From contig JARFIW010001108.1 in assembly GCA_036346225.1 (NCBI GenBank), positions 3,680,501 through 3,744,500 on the forward strand: 64,000 bases of DNA, in the 5' to 3' direction. Positions 1 to 11,825 of this stretch are shown here, one piece after another. The position numbers and the translations under genes were made by a program. Positions within the stretch are counted from its first letter, which is position 1. Each line of letters opens with the position of its first letter. The notes beneath the pieces were generated by a model, which worked only from the letters and a program-made list of their open reading frames with translations, made no database searches and was not told the origin of the DNA. Source of the stretch: Platerodrilus igneus. Taxonomy: Eukaryota; Arthropoda; Insecta; Coleoptera; Lycidae.

Positions 1-1085
1 ATTGTATCAATATTTGCAATGTGTTGGTATTTGAGTTACTATCTAAATTAAAAGCATCAACTATACTGTTGGATCACAAACTATCTTTAAACTTTGATGT
101 TAAATATTCCTTTTAACTATCAAAACTGCAGGAACTGTAATCTTACGTATCTAGAAAGATTTGTTAAAGTGGAAATTGATGTTTAAACTTCAATAAAGTT
201 AATTAGTTAAAATTATAGTTATTTGTGAATATCTACCGTAATTTTCATTCATTATTTGAATGTGAAACTGTAAAAGATTGTACCTAACAACGCTTTAAGA
301 ACTCGTATTTTAAACTTAACCTATAAATAATTTATTTGCTTAATTAGTTCTGTATAAATTGCAATATTCTGAAATACACCCTATTTGCTTACTATTTCTT
401 AAAAAATAAATTGAACTTATCTCCAAATTGTTTGTGCCAAAAGAAATTTTTTTCCTTTTACATCAATATACATTTATCGTTAATACATTTTCGTAGAATC
501 AATACTGGTAATTGCTAATAAGTTTTAAAATATCAACATAGCAGTGATTCTTACTTATTTATTTAAGATTTCGACGTTTAACAATTAGTCTTCTTCTATT
601 GAACGATAAAATTTTTTATTCAGATAGGCTTGAGTAAAAATTTCCTTGTTTAATATTTTGTTTACCTATTTATGGACTTAACATAACTTTTGATAATTTC
701 TATTCCCTGAGTCACTACTAAAAACTTGGAAATTGACTTTTTTTTTGAGAATTATACTTAAATTTTTAAAGTGAATTATATACATTTAAAACGAAGAAAG
801 TTTGTTATAAATCTAAAAAAAATGTTTGTTGAAATACTTCCGAAATTTATCTTATATAAAGTGAAACGGGTTTTAGGTCACTTATTTATGAGCTTGAAAA
901 TCTTGATGGCTTACAACATTGGAAGTCGCATATAAAATAGGCACAACCTTTTGCCGATAATGATCCTTCGAAATAATTAATCCTTTTTATGTATCTTTTT
1001 AAATATCTTTAAATATCTTTTGTGTTATACATATTTTATACTTCATCATGTCTGCTGCCGTTTCCTCTGATTGTTTTTTCGTAGT
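1..1085. repeat. Copy 1 of an old direct duplication
   Basis: Much of this stretch reappears in diverged form at 4195-4735. Shared words include a CCTATAAATAATTT block (about 320 and 4492), AAAGTTAATTAGTTA (about 196 and 4381) and ATCATGTCTGC-like / ATCGTGTCTGC ends (about 1045 and 4690). Copy 1 carries about 510 extra bases (roughly 372-885) that are absent from copy 2, so one copy has gained or lost a block. No coding potential is seen. Confidence 0.75.
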
Positions 1086-1445
1086 CGTTATATTGAAAAC
1101 ATACTTTGATGAATTGGTTTAAATAACCTTTGAACCTCTCGAACCTGTATCGGTTTTCCATTCCTAAAGGCAACGTGTTTCTCTACCCAATTGAGGTAAA
1201 GTAAAAGGCTTTTCCAACCAGTGTAACAGCAACTTCTCTCAGAAAATGAAATCGAAACCTCGGTAGTTGCTACCAATAAATTTAGATAGTATTTAAATAA
1301 ACTTTTTTAAAGACTACCAAAACATTTGTAACACAGTCCCGAAAGGTCGTCTTTTTAGTAGAATGCGAACATTTTAAAATTTGATTAGAGCCCTTTAGAA
1401 GGTTTTGTATATCAGCATGCATGTCATAAATAGAAAGAGAGAGAT

Positions 1446-1480
<35 letters not shown>

Positions 1481-3887
1481 AAGAGAGAGAAAGCAAAAGA
1501 CACGAAGAAAAAGGCAAAATAAAGTTGTGTTCATCAAACAACACAAAACAGAATTGTATTTGATCTCATCAGGAACAATTGTTTCTTATTTAGATTGTAA
1601 CACAGTAGCAATTCGAACAAAAAGAATTACAACAACTTCTTGAGAATGTCATTTGGATTTATAGAGAATTGTATAAATTAAATTACCGAAACCGTGTATC
1701 AATGTTTAGGAGCCGCCTTGTTTATATACTACATCTCAAGATAAAGGTTAACCTAGTTAGGTCCAACTAAATTATCAAATAGCGAAACAAGGGCAATTGT
1801 TACGACAACATGTATTTTATATAATGTGTGCTATGTGCTCTTCCTGTTACTACATTAAAAATATTCAACTTAATATCCAGCTTAATTAAGCTGGACGCCA
1901 TTACACAAACTCTGCTTATTTTGGGACAATCTTTTGTTGATTATCAAAATGTATATTATATGTATACATAAATTGCAAATTTACAAATAAAGTAAAACAC
2001 TTGCAAGCGTTAATGAATTAACAAAAAAGTTTTAAAAGAATGTCATCTAACATAAAATTCAAACAATCCAAGGTAATTAAACTAAAGAAAGTCACTTTGA
2101 ATGGCATATATTATTACCTATGTTAGTAGACTATTTAACTAGTGGCACTTTATCTTCAAAAATGGATAGATAACAACTTTTCAGGCACAAGTCCGGTGGT
2201 ATGATATCAACTTTTATATAGAAAGGACTACACCCTCATATTCAAATGCACTCTCGCATCGGAAAGCTTACCTTGTAGAGTTGCGGTCGCACACCTGAAG
2301 TGAGTGACATGGTTTATTACTAGTTAGATGAATATGTCTATTTTAATCTACATAGGGAATCGCAGGCCATTAGACACCATCAATTAAAAGTTAGCATTTA
2401 TACAGTTTACTGTACTAAATATAATAGGTTTGTCTGTCGAACGTATTCAGTGAAGTCGTTTTCAAAATCTCATGGACAGCCATATCTTCCATTTTTTGGA
2501 CCGATTTATTTTATTTTTGCGTATGGTGCCTCTCTCCACTTTTGCTTGAAATAAAAAAAAATAACTAATCATTTTATCAAAATATTTCAGTTGGATGAAT
2601 TTTATCACTTACTTTGCTTTGGGGAAAATCTTGTACATTTTCTGTTTTACGCAGTTCTTTGTGCTAAAAATATTTAGCTAAAATTCTTCGTTTCTGTGTC
2701 AACGCGCTTTAAGTGTTTAATGGAGAAACTATTTAATTTTGCTATTTGACTTTTATGGCTTAATTATTGCGACAGTTTGGTACGCGTTCAAACTATTATA
2801 CAACACAATTAACCCACGTCATTGTTACACTAAATACAAATTACTACGTCACAGACGAAGGTAAGGAGGCGCAACATTTCAGAACTAACATATTGTTTTA
2901 GTGACTTCCGTAATACCATCAGTCTAAAGAAAAATAAATAGCAATTACGTGTTTCCTCAAATGAAAGACTAAATTAATGTTATTTCTGTAGACTAAAAGA
3001 GAAAACGTGCTCCACTCACAGTAACTCGTGTGGAAAATAAAATAAGGAAGGGTGATGCTTAAAGGGTAGATTATAAATTCAGCTCCAAGCTGTGCGTTCA
3101 ACTTCCAACAAAATATAAATGACATCGTTTTCATCTCTTTTGTGTACTTATTAAAGCTGAAACGGACAAAACGGTTATTATGAAAAAGTTAAAATAAAGT
3201 GAGCACAGGGTTAATTATAGAAGTAGTGATGTAGGCCGTAGGTTCTCTCTTCATGATTATACAATATAATAATAAATTACATAAGTAAGATTAATAGAAA
3301 AAATTAAGAGTTTCTCCAGGCAATAAACGTTTCAATTTAAGTTTCCAAGCGGAAAGATTTGCGGTACGTTTATTTATTAATTATACATAATAGTACTTAT
3401 CACTATGTCTTTTCTGAGTATTCCTTGTTCAAAACCCTCTTACCAGCAAATGTTAATTGAAAAGTTGTGATCGCCAAAAACGTAAGGTACCAACATAATG
3501 CCTCATAGAGGGTGACTGGACTCACTAAATGAAAGTATGTTGAAGGCATACATAAAATGATTAATTAATCCAATAAAGCCTTGCTGAAAATATACGTAAG
3601 ATACTCTCGGGGATTTTTATTGTTCTCGGGAATGTACTATGAACACATTAACAAAGTGTCAAAGTTCTCTATTCAAATTTGTTGTAGGACATCAACCAAT
3701 TTGAATGAACCAATCCCGACGGTGATGAATAAATGTTCAAACATTTGAAGTGATTTACACGAACTATATGTCATCACTTCAGTTAGGGATTTGATGAAAC
3801 GTTGTTGTGCTTTCCGGAGTGCCATACTCGCTGGTGCTTACGATGTAGTGCTCGTTATTTATTCAACATATTTTATCTTTCTCTTAG
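1086..3887. other. Gene-poor stretch
   Basis: AT-rich DNA. The only open frames are short and without recognisable domains. A GA microsatellite lies inside it. On the minus strand a good donor (AAG followed by GTAAGC, about 2270) lies near an AG at about 2300, but no open reading frame supports an exon. Confidence 0.5.
1433..1500. repeat. GA microsatellite
   Basis: A run of about 65 bases of (GA)n with a few GAAA interruptions. Open frames across it on the minus strand (SLSLSL) are a repeat artefact. Confidence 0.95.
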
Positions 3888-3986
3888 GGTATTAGCGTTA
3901 TCGCAGGTAAGCACCACGTCAAAAATCTACAGCAAACCAAACCCCACTGAAAACGCTGAGATGAGTTCGTCACCGAGGACCGAACG
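3888..3986 (+). CDS. Possible first coding exon (MSSSPRTE...)
   Basis: A pyrimidine-rich acceptor (TTTATCTTTCTCTTAG) ends at 3887 and a strong donor (CGAACG then GTGAGT) follows 3986. Within the exon an ATG at 3961 gives MSSSPRTE and then splits a codon at the donor (phase 2). The block is noticeably richer in G+C than its surroundings. This is a splice-signal argument only: no downstream exon or homology is visible in the window, so it could equally be a non-coding exon or chance. Confidence 0.22.
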
Positions 3987-4194
3987 GTGAGTGTTACAGT
4001 TTTAAAATTTGTATGCAGAAATTTGCAATGTTTAATCCTTAATATTTAACTAACTAAGAGGAATACGTTTTCTTATGGGCAGGTTTTCTGTGACATAATA
4101 GGATTTATAAATTAAAAAAATGTATTAAATAAAAATAGATTTCCGATTGCAAGGATATATTAATTTAAATTGTGCGTAACGTTATCCTTTGTGT

Positions 4195-4735
4195 CGATAT
4201 ATGCTTCGTGTTAGTATTCAAGTTACTCTGTAAATTAAATACATCAACTCTATTATTGAACCACAAGATATCTTTCAATTCATAGTTTAATAGTTCCTTT
4301 TGGTATTAAAATAACAGAAAATGTAATATTTTCGAATCTAAACAGGTTTTTGAAGTAAAAATTAATGTTTAAATTTTAATAAAGTTAATTAGTTATTTGC
4401 GAATATCTAACGTAATTTTTGTCTATTTATATGTGAAGGTTTAAACCTTTGTACCTAATTACACTTTTAAATTTGGTATTTTAATCATAACCTATAAATA
4501 ATTTGTTTTCGTAATTAGTCCTATATAGATCACTGCAGTTATCTATGAGTTTGAAGATCTTGATAGTAAACTACATGGGAAGTGACTTTTATAAAACTCA
4601 AAATTTTTGGCCAATAATACTGCTTTTTATAATTAATACCTATTGTCTCCTTTTAAATATATATAGTATTATAAAATATTTTATACCACATCGTGTCTGC
4701 AGTAGTTTCATTTTGCTTGTTTTTTTTTGGCGTTG
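4195..4735. repeat. Copy 2 of the direct duplication
   Basis: Diverged second copy of 1-1085, in the same orientation and offset by about 4.2 kb. It lacks the roughly 510-base block found at 372-885 of copy 1. The short open frame across it is not conserved in copy 1, which argues against coding. Confidence 0.75.
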
Positions 4736-5049
4736 AATGAAAACTTCAAACACAGGGCACTTTCGCCGGTAACGGTATTTTTAATTCCGAGTTTTCACTT
4801 ACGTTTGGAGACCTGTTTACCTACAATCCTAGAGTTTAGTACCGTACTTGAATTACCCTCATAATCAAACCTTAACTCGCAAACCGATAGTTCTGTGTTA
4901 ATCAAAGACGAATAATTGATAGATTGATAGATCCCCTCTTTTACTATCAGTGAGTTTCATAGGTTTTTTGTCCCAGGATTATCGCATGTTATATTTCCGA
5001 AAAATGCAAAAAATACAATAGCATGAAAAATTGTAACGGTAATTTTTTT

Positions 5050-5640
5050 AATTTTTAAAGAACGAAAATGCTTATGAAGTAGTGCTGCGTTAGTACCCTT
5101 TAGTGTCCTAACTTAATCATTAATGCTTTCAAGATTTCTAAATAAAACGAAAAAGCTTTAGGGTACTAATTTAAAGGATTCTAAAAACAAAAATGTCTAT
5201 AGATAGCGCTTTGTTAGTACTTTTTAGTAGCATGAAATTATTATTAGTGCCTATACGGTTACCTAATAAAACGATAAAAACCACATGGGGTTCGCTTTTT
5301 GGTCGATTTTCAAGTTTTACAACTAATGTGGTTATATAGTGACGTGTTAGTGCTTCGAAAACTCTAACAGTACTATAGAGCACTTACCAGTCACGAACGA
5401 TCTACTGCCACGTTGGTTATTACAAAATTAAAAATTTGGAACGATCATTTTTTAATTTTTGAAAAACGAAAGTGCTTGTAGATAATGCTTTGTAAGTGCT
5501 CTTTGGTATTATAAGAGCCCTATAGTGCAGTATTGAGATATTAATGAGCACTAAGGAAGTACCATCGATCATCATCAGCATCCCTTTCTTGTTATTATTA
5601 AAAATACAATAAAATTGTTTGCGCATTTATGGGCAAAATT
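5050..5640. repeat. Degenerate tandem repeat, about four units
   Basis: A motif of the form AAAACGAAARTGCTTRTAGATARTGCTTTG followed by TTAGTACYYTTTAGT recurs near 5063, 5188, 5335 and 5462 at roughly 125-150 base spacing. The units are strongly diverged. The minus-strand open frames at 5171-5383 and 5420-5626 follow the repeat and look spurious. Confidence 0.6.
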
Positions 5641-6609
5641 TTTGGAATCAGTTCAATGGCGAAAAACAAAAATTAGTGGTCTTGTTTTGTTTTTAAATTT
5701 TGGACAAAAATTGATAGTTTTAAGAATTCTATTAATTTATATAGTTCGTTTTGTTTGCAAAAATGACCAAAAATACGGTGGAAGTTTTTATACGACTCTT
5801 TGCGTAGATTCAGTGGCGTACGCAATATTTATAAGATTTTGTCACAACCTAAGCCTAACCGATGTACTGAAAGTGCCGTGCATATATAGCGGATGGGACA
5901 AGAAAAAGGTAGAGGGAACATATAGAAAAGATTCGTAATGGTGGATGACTGTAGTTGTAGAGATATCCAGCTTAGGGCTAGCTGCTTGCGGTAGAGTGGT
6001 CGTACCCAAAGCACGCAATAAAAGATAATTGGAACTAAACCTTAAATAAACGCCAGGGACAACAAAGAAAAAAAAGAACAGTCTTCGCGGACCCACTACG
6101 AAGTGTAGGTACTGTGTCAAGCCACAAAGATAAAGGAACACTAATATCAGTAGAGTAGAAAGCTCCGAAGAACCTATGATAGTAATCGTACTTGTAAGAA
6201 AATAATAATTATAGCAATATATTGGTAAACGATATAGGCGTTTAATGTGAACCGAACAATGGTACGTCCCTAAAATGAGAGACATTGAGCTTTTCAATAA
6301 AATATGAATGTACAATCTATTAATTTTATAAAGGGAGGTTACCGTGCAAGACACAATATAAGAATTCGGACGTTGTCCTGGAATTAAATTTATCACAAAA
6401 TAAAACTTTGTTATATCCGAAACTGAAAACGCTTTCTCGTCGTGGTGGTTCCAAAGTAGAGGATTAGTTAAACGAAGTCTGACATATCGATTAAACTCTC
6501 AAATAAACTCAAATAAACTAATTGCAAATTTGAAAGCTATAACAGCGGAAAGGTGAATTATTCAATGACTTAAACTTGATTGAGCGTATAATGTTAGTAA
6601 TTTTTAGTG
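5641..6609. other. No recognisable gene
   Basis: Open frames on both strands (107 codons on plus, 184 on minus) overlap each other and have no domain, signal or repeat logic. CAGTGGCGTACG at 5811 resembles the terminus of some hAT-type elements, but no matching opposite end was found. Confidence 0.4.
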
Positions 6610-6765
6610 TTAGCGTCAAGCTCGAGCTTAACTCGGCCCAATCCGAAGTTCGGTTCGAAATCGAGCCGAGCTTTGTTATAGAAGTACGAGCCTAGCTTCG
6701 AGCCGAGCTTCATTTTAGTCGAGCCGAGCTCGACATGTGGTCGAACCGAGCTTTTTGAACCTGCT
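6610..6765. repeat. GAGCCGAGCT-rich short repeats
   Basis: About 150 bases with repeated TCGAGCCGAGCT and TTCGAGCC words in both orientations, much richer in G+C than the flanks. Clusters of this kind occur as subterminal repeats of hAT elements, and a BED-finger relic lies 1.5 kb downstream. The link is an inference. Confidence 0.6.
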
Positions 6766-8162
6766 TATAAACCGCAAAAATTTTTACATTCTTACACCAT
6801 ACGTAGTATTGCTTAAGAGAAACTTTTGTTATCAGGTAAAATTTTGATGTAGAGATTTTGACGATATGAGCCTCCCAGATTCCGAAAATACCGATTCTAA
6901 AAAATGTCGCTATCTGTGTTTGGTTGCTAAGAAAAATAGACTGCCACGATTTTAATACTTTAGTTCGACGGACTACAACAAAATTGTTTACTAATCTTAC
7001 GTTATAAAATTTTAAATACGAAATAAACTTTTAATTCAGTCGCTCCAGTGACTGGAAAATAATATGGATGGTTATTTTGGGAGCAGTTTTTCAAAACTTA
7101 CTAGAACAACGAGGTTTAGTATATGGCACTAATCAAGAGGTGGATTTAGAATTTGATAAAAATTAATTCAATATGACGACCGCTATAGCGCATTCTCAGA
7201 AATTTCAAATCAATTTGAAAGAGGCACTATAAAAGAATATTTTTTTAAACATTTATGTCATCTACTTTCAAATTTTGACTTTTGAGTCAATGCAAAGGTT
7301 TCCTATCTGTAAATGGCTACAGTTTGTTTTAAAACGGACAACCACAACTCGGAAGTGCCACTTTCTGTCGCATTTCGTTAGTTTTTAGCGGTCCAGAATG
7401 TTCTGCGATGCCTCGCAGTCTTTAACCATCTTTTACGATATCTGGCGCAGGTATAGTCAGACATCGTTTTGTAATGTCCCTATTGAATTATTTGTTCCTA
7501 AGCCCATGGGGTTTCGTTCATTGTTTACTTGAAAGACCTTCCTTATTGGCTAGGAGACCCTTAATATGTTTCCGTGTAATCCGAATTCGATTTGTTATGG
7601 CATGGTAGTAAAATGCCAATTATGAAAATATTAAGAGGATTTATACGCATATGGCTGGTCGTGCTGGTTGTGTATAGGTCCATGAAAAGAAAGACTTTAT
7701 AGCATAGCAAAGTAATGTGGATTTACTGCCAGCCATGTCTAAAATGTGTTCATACTAAAAGTAAAGTGACTATTTTGAGCATACGACCTAAACAAGCTAT
7801 TAAGCTGTAAATTGCAAATGCTGATTTGTTTTGTCTTGTGCAGATTCTGCGACGCAATATAACTGTCATAGTACAGTACAAAGAAGCTATAAAATTTGCT
7901 TCTTGTTTATGACTGTAGAAAATAAAATAACATCTGAAATCAACCCGAATTGTGCCTTGTCGTCGTTATATAAAGCTTAGGGCTAAAATACGATTTCCAC
8001 TATCATTTTAGAAATACAATTTGCCTGTTTGCTTGGTTTCTAGGGAGGGTGTTTTTGTGTATCGTGACGTGACTGTGTGTTCTCACGTTGGGCGATGTCT
8101 GAACTGTCTGGCATTTTTGTAACATATTAATTATTTTTCGAGTTTATTTTATTTTTAAGATA
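6766..8162. other. No recognisable gene
   Basis: AT-rich DNA with no open frame worth calling. The segment 8040-8110 just upstream of the BED-finger relic is slightly richer in G+C and could be its promoter region, without specific evidence. Confidence 0.4.
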
Positions 8163-8581
8163 TTGGATATTGATTTTAATAATAATAACAGTATTCAAGA
8201 TCCAGACTACAATCCAATCGCTTCATGTCAAGCAAGTGAGAGTAGTAACGACGTAATCCCAAATTGTTCGGAAAGTGTTTGCTATGAACGTGATTTTCAA
8301 CAAGATTTTCATCAACTTTCTGATAAAAAATTTAAAAGTAAATTCGCCACATTTTTTGATTTTAGAGCAATTAGTAAGGAAAAGAAAGTGGCCACTTGCA
8401 CATTGTGCAAGGAAAAAAGTAAAGACTGAATTTAAAGTAAAGAGTTCATGTACGATAACTTTAAAAAGACATTTACAACAAAACACTGAAGAGAAAACCA
8501 GTTCAACCTGAAAGCAGTACCAGTAGTGGCAGTGAAAGTGGAATGCTGAATAGATTTTTGACACGCACTAATACAGCAAAG
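8163..8581 (+). pseudogene. BED-type zinc-finger exon, hAT transposase-like, frameshifted
   Basis: The first frame (8163-8429) contains FFDFRAISKEKKVATCTLCK, the start of a BED finger with its CxxC pair. The rest of the finger (SSCTITLKRHLQQ) is in a second frame that ends at 8511. A third frame (about 8490-8581) gives a Ser-rich linker and GMLNRFLTRTNTAK, typical of the segment after the finger in hAT transposases and ZBED proteins. The exon ends at a perfect donor (AAAG then GTAAGT at 8582). BED fingers bind DNA. The two frame changes lie in A-rich runs, so they are decay or sequencing indels. No hAT catalytic domain is found downstream; a mariner relic follows instead. Confidence 0.6.
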
Positions 8582-8789
8582 GTAAGTTATAATAAGCAGT
8601 GGTTCTTAAAAATAACAATATGTTTCTACCCGTAACTTAATGCTGTGTAAAGCACAATTAAATTTGTTAAAACGCAAATTACAAAATTGGAAAAAGTGGC
8701 CAAAACTGAATTTTTATTGCAAACAAGATTAACTCAAAATTGCGCGAAAATTCACATGAATAAAAAGAAAGAAATTGAAACTTCCTAAT

Positions 8790-9290
8790 TATGTTCACAA
8801 AATCTTTTTCTGTAAAACGTGTACAGCATCGCGAGTGCTGATGAATCTTGGATTTACTCATACGAGCCAGAAAATAAACGTCAGTCATCTGTTTAGGTGT
8901 TCCAAGGTGAAGAAAAGCCGACGCCGTCCGTTCTGGATATGTCTACAAAAAGATGGTCGCAACATTTGTCTCGAAAGCAGGTCATGTAGTAATAATTCCT
9001 CTACAAGATAAAAAAACTGTTACTGCCTATTAGTGTACAATCATTTATTTGCCGCAAGTCATCGCCCAGCTTTGATAAACCAACCCTAAACGACGAATCG
9101 TCCCCTACCAAGACAATGCAAGTTCGCACGCAGCTCGTAAGATAATCCAATTTTTAACGCAACAACACGTCGAATTGTTAGACCATCTTGCGAACAGTCC
9201 CTACCTAAGTTGCAGATTTCTATACCTTCCCGAAAATCAAGGACGGACTGCGTAATCAGAAGTTCCAGTCTTCAGAAAAAGTAGTCATGC
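8790..9290 (+). pseudogene. Mariner-family transposase relic, catalytic half
   Basis: Scattered frames give the three catalytic blocks of a mariner (DDE/D) transposase in order: ADESWIYSYEPENKRQSSV near 8841 (first Asp), QDNASSHAA near 9112 (second Asp) and ADFYTFPKIKDGLRNQKF near 9217 (third acidic block). A TAG interrupts right after the first block and several frameshifts follow. The N-terminal helix-turn-helix region is absent or unrecognisable. The element is inactive and old. The 78-residue plus-strand open frame at 8775-9011 is a shadow in another frame. Confidence 0.75.
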
Positions 9291-9664
9291 TTTCAAAAAT
9301 ATAAAAACGAGTAAAATAACTGCTTCCAAAGTTAATTCGGGCGCATGAAAAAATTTATTAGTCTTCGTGAAAAATGAAAAGTAAAGTAAGCAAAGAAAAC
9401 CGCCCGCGCCGAATACCACAACAAAAAAAAGAATCCCAGAAAGTGTTGTGCTAACTAAAAAGTCGTAGATAAGGGTGGAACACGCAGAAAGAAATAGGAA
9501 ACCTTAGGGAAGTATTTTATATATAAAACCTTAAGTAAACAACATTATAAAAGGAAATTCGTCTCGAAAAATACATTTATCTAGAACATTCTGGAGGACA
9601 CATAGTACAAAAATTAAGGTAAAAATAATTTATACCCCTCTTTAATTACGTCTTACTAACATAT

Positions 9665-9945
9665 ACATAAAGCAAAAAATAAACAAAAATATGTATAGTT
9701 GACTGTTTTCAGTCTTGTGGTTACTACGATTTTTAAATCTTTATATATTTAAAAAATCCATTAGGAGAAGTATATACTTGCAGGACATACATGAGGTGGT
9801 TAAATTCTAACATGGACGTAAAGCAAAATTTAAACAAAAATATATACCTATATTGGACTGCTTTCAGTCCTGTAGTTACCACGATCTTAAATCTTTAAAT
9901 ATGTAAGCTATTCATGAGAAAAAGCAGATACTTAGATAGTAGGCA
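9665..9945. repeat. Tandem duplication, about 150 bp, two units
   Basis: The words TAAAGCAAAA..AAACAAAAATAT, GACTGYTTTCAGTCYTGT and TTAAATCTTTAWATAT occur in the same order from about 9669 and again from about 9820. The units differ at many positions. GACTG..CAGTC inside each unit forms a short hairpin. Confidence 0.75.
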
Positions 9946-10859
9946 ACATAAATACAAAGAAAGACCAAAATGCATTTCGTTGCAGGAGGCACAGAATGAT
10001 GTAAAAATATCGCATCTAAACAGTAAGGTAGCTCTAAAAAAAATTATATAAACAAATTTATAAGACAATCAATGTCGATCTATTATCTAGTAATTATTCA
10101 ACTAGTGACAGCTGTCCTCGTAACATTTCTGACGATTGGAGTGCAATAGGTTTCGTTTCGAACCCCGTACCATCTCCAAGTGCGCGATTAATAACCTGAA
10201 TATCTTGACCAAGAAAATTCAGACTAAATTTATTTTGCTGATAGAAATTGCCAAACGATGCAAGAGAAAAACCATTGTTTTACAGTTTGTCATGACGTTT
10301 TGGTTTGAACTTTATCACAGCGTGATCTTGTACGTTCTGCTAATTTATTGCTGAGGCACAACAACTTTTTGTGGTTGGTATCTGCTACTTCGATTAAACA
10401 GGATTATTATATTCGGTATTAAAATACACTAACATAAGTGCCTTATAATTTTTAAAAACCAGTCAATTGCTCTACCGTTAGATATTCGGTATTCATGTTT
10501 ATCCGAAAAACTTTATTTTACACTATAATAGATTTAATTTCTACGACAACTCGAATATTACTAACACTTAATAGCGCATTTATTAGTTTATGCTATTAAT
10601 GCTACTATGGAAAAAACAAAGACTGCTGCCTTAACCAAGAAATTATAGCAAAACACCGTACATCACTTCAGGAAAACCGGCACAATAATAATTTTATTTC
10701 TACCACAGCGTCCTTGTAAACATCCAAGTATAGATGAGAGAAGCATCATGCTTATTGTGTTGAACTTATGTTAGAAAGTTCGTAAGTAACCTTGTATATT
10801 AAAACCTATCATGTTAATACTCCCTATATGTTTGTTGTGGTTTGTTAACTATTCTTTTT
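9946..10859. other. No recognisable gene
   Basis: AT-rich DNA. One 72-codon plus frame (10136-10354) has no recognisable feature. Nothing else was seen. Confidence 0.4.
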
Positions 10860-11121
10860 AATCTTTTTTGGGAATAAAACCAATTATATTTGTTAAAATA
10901 ATCTTTATTTACGTTTCGATCCATGGCCTAGAATCGTTGTCAAAATTATAAAACATTTTAAGTTTGACATTCATGACACAAATTAAAGGTGACTTTGTAT
11001 TATTAATTTTTGATTAGCATACATAAGGTAAAAATTTTGACAATGATTTTGGGTCATGGATCGAAACGTAGATAAAGATCATTTTAACAAATATAAGTGG
11101 TTTTATTCCCAAAAAAAGATT
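10860..11121. mobile_element. MITE-like element with about 88-bp inverted repeats
   Basis: The left arm (10860-10947) and right arm (11033-11121) are near-perfect inverted copies containing GGGAATAAAACC, TTTGTTAAAAT, ACGTTTCGATCCATG and TTGTCAAAATT. The spacer of about 85 bases is AT-rich and non-coding. TTAA lies just outside both arms, so a TTAA target duplication is possible, though the flanks are T/A-rich. Size and symmetry fit a non-autonomous DNA transposon. The family is not recognised. Confidence 0.85.
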
Positions 11122-11813
11122 TAAAAAAATTTATCATGTTGTTTCAATAAGCAAATTACGATCGATAATGGAGAAACCCAGGGTAACCTTATGTAGAAGG
11201 AGCAACTGAAACGTTCTAAAGAACGAATATGCATCGAATTGAAGGACTTATTAACAATGTTTAAGAAAAGTCGCCTACCTTTCGTATAAAATTATGAAAA
11301 TGTAATAAAAATCAATGCACAATTTACCATTCATACGGTGAAAAAATAAGCAAACCAGAAGATTTCAATGGATCGAAATCCGTCATTGCATACAACCTTG
11401 TAGAAAACACGTCCAGCACATTGTAATATTTTTTAAATCAAATGTTCTAATAATCAAACACCGCGCTTTTCAATGCTATATTAAAATAAAGTAGATTTGA
11501 AGTATTTAAATTTATAACTGGATATACTAATGAAAACGTACAGGGTGATAAATAAGCAATCGTTTAAATTGGAAAAACGGTTGAATTTGTTAACGAATTC
11601 TCAAATGACTGTGAAGAGAACGCAGGAAATGTAGGGTTTAATTACGTACGAACGAAAATATTTCCAATAGTCTTTATATATATTATATTATATATTATAT
11701 ATTATATATTATAGCTTTATATGCAAAATTTAAAAGAGAACCTTCGTATACCGCCGAGCCTGGTAGTTTGTACTAAGCTTTTTCTAGATAATTTTGTTAC
11801 TATTACAGGAAGT
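11122..11813. other. No gene; AT microsatellite
   Basis: AT-rich DNA with a TATATTATATATTA-type microsatellite at about 11677-11714, immediately before the LINE insertion. Confidence 0.6.
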
Positions 11814-11825
11814 TTAAAGTTAAAA
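11814..11825. repeat. Left copy of LINE target duplication
   Basis: TACAGGAAGTTT is found here and, identical, at 15715-15726. It brackets the RTE composite, as expected for a target-site duplication made by target-primed reverse transcription. Confidence 0.7.

Noticed and set aside
5842..6396. 184-codon minus-strand open frame
   Set aside because: Overlaps a plus-strand frame, has no domain or start context, and its composition follows the AT-rich DNA.
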